From Desulfobacula sp. (lineage in GTDB: Bacteria; Desulfobacterota; Desulfobacteria; Desulfobacterales; Desulfobacteraceae), in the NCBI GenBank assembly GCA_029940235.1, contig JAOZRI010000115.1, forward strand, positions 1-7,072: a stretch of 7,072 nucleotides of DNA. Reading direction: 5' to 3'. Made by a program: the position numbers and the translations under genes. Shown piece after piece: positions 6,988-7,072 of the stretch; the first letter of the stretch is position 1, and each line of letters begins with the position of its first letter. A model generated the notes under the pieces. That model did not search any database and had not been told where the DNA came from. It was given only the letters and a program-made list of their open reading frames with translations.

Positions 6988-7072
6988 CTTTTTATGTGTG
7001 ACCTCCTGGTTAAAAGTTCCCTTGCAAAAGCAATATAGCTTTTTGATCCTTGTGAATGTTTATCATATAAAA
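6984..7072 (-). CDS. parA: ParA ATPase, C-terminal end only
   Basis: The last 28 codons of a gene entering from the right edge, read from base 7070 down to a TGA at 6986-6984. The peptide starts LYDKHSQGSKSYIAFARELL, which matches the usual C-terminal helix of chromosomal ParA/Soj proteins (a pattern like YDxxSxGAxSYLxLAxEL). No Walker motif can be seen because the rest lies outside the window. The TGA overlaps the parB ATG, the classical parAB arrangement, and this context supports the call strongly despite the short fragment. Confidence 0.85.
   Translation of the reverse strand, partial: LYDKHSQGSKSYIAFARELLTRRSHIKR
7001..7007 (-). promoter_or_regulatory. Ribosome binding site of parB, inside the end of parA
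   Basis: AGGAGGT on the minus strand, the strongest Shine-Dalgarno sequence in the window, lies within the last parA codons. Its distance to the parB ATG is 13 bases, beyond the common 5-9, which may make parB translation lean on ribosomes finishing parA. Confidence 0.6.

Noticed and set aside
1..7072. Defence island, mobile element, CRISPR or tRNA/rRNA gene
   Set aside because: Both strands were read for repeat-spacer patterns, transposase or integrase motifs and RNA genes; almost all bases are accounted for by housekeeping-type coding regions.

Overview
The window reads as a stretch of an AT-rich bacterial chromosome, most likely from a Gram-negative Desulfobacterota (Desulfobacterales-like) organism. 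This placement is inference. It rests on a sigma-54 activator with a GETGTGKG Walker A, a DUF342/FapA protein with GspE-N-like repeats, an IspH carrying a UbiA-type membrane domain, and general codon and AT bias. No RNA gene, insertion sequence, CRISPR array or phage gene was seen, and no gap between genes exceeds about 130 bases.

Plus strand, 1-2042: the 3' part of a sigma-54-dependent transcriptional activator (AAA+ domain with GAFTGA, then a Fis-type helix-turn-helix). It is followed 8 bases later by a PlsC/YihG-type lysophospholipid acyltransferase. The spacing suggests an operon, with the acyltransferase possibly translated by coupling.

Minus strand, 7072-2077: a co-directional series. 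It begins with the last 28 codons of parA, entering from the right edge, whose stop overlaps the parB start (ATGA). Then come parB, an IspH-UbiA fusion gene 46 bases further on, and, after a 131-base gap holding inverted repeats, a large DUF342/FapA-like protein. The DUF342 gene converges on the acyltransferase with only 34 bases between stops.

How the genes relate: parAB is the chromosome segregation pair. IspH makes IPP and DMAPP in the last step of the MEP isoprenoid pathway, and its C-terminal domain looks like a nine-segment polyprenyltransferase. The acyltransferase works on membrane phospholipid. The DUF342 protein is probably a beta-helical, coiled-coil protein at the cell surface machinery or envelope, with unknown role. 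Nothing shows a single pathway joining all of them. The most unusual items are the IspH-UbiA fusion with altered aspartate motifs, three tandem 17-base ATG-starting units at the ispH start, and the repeat-bearing N-terminus of the DUF342 protein.
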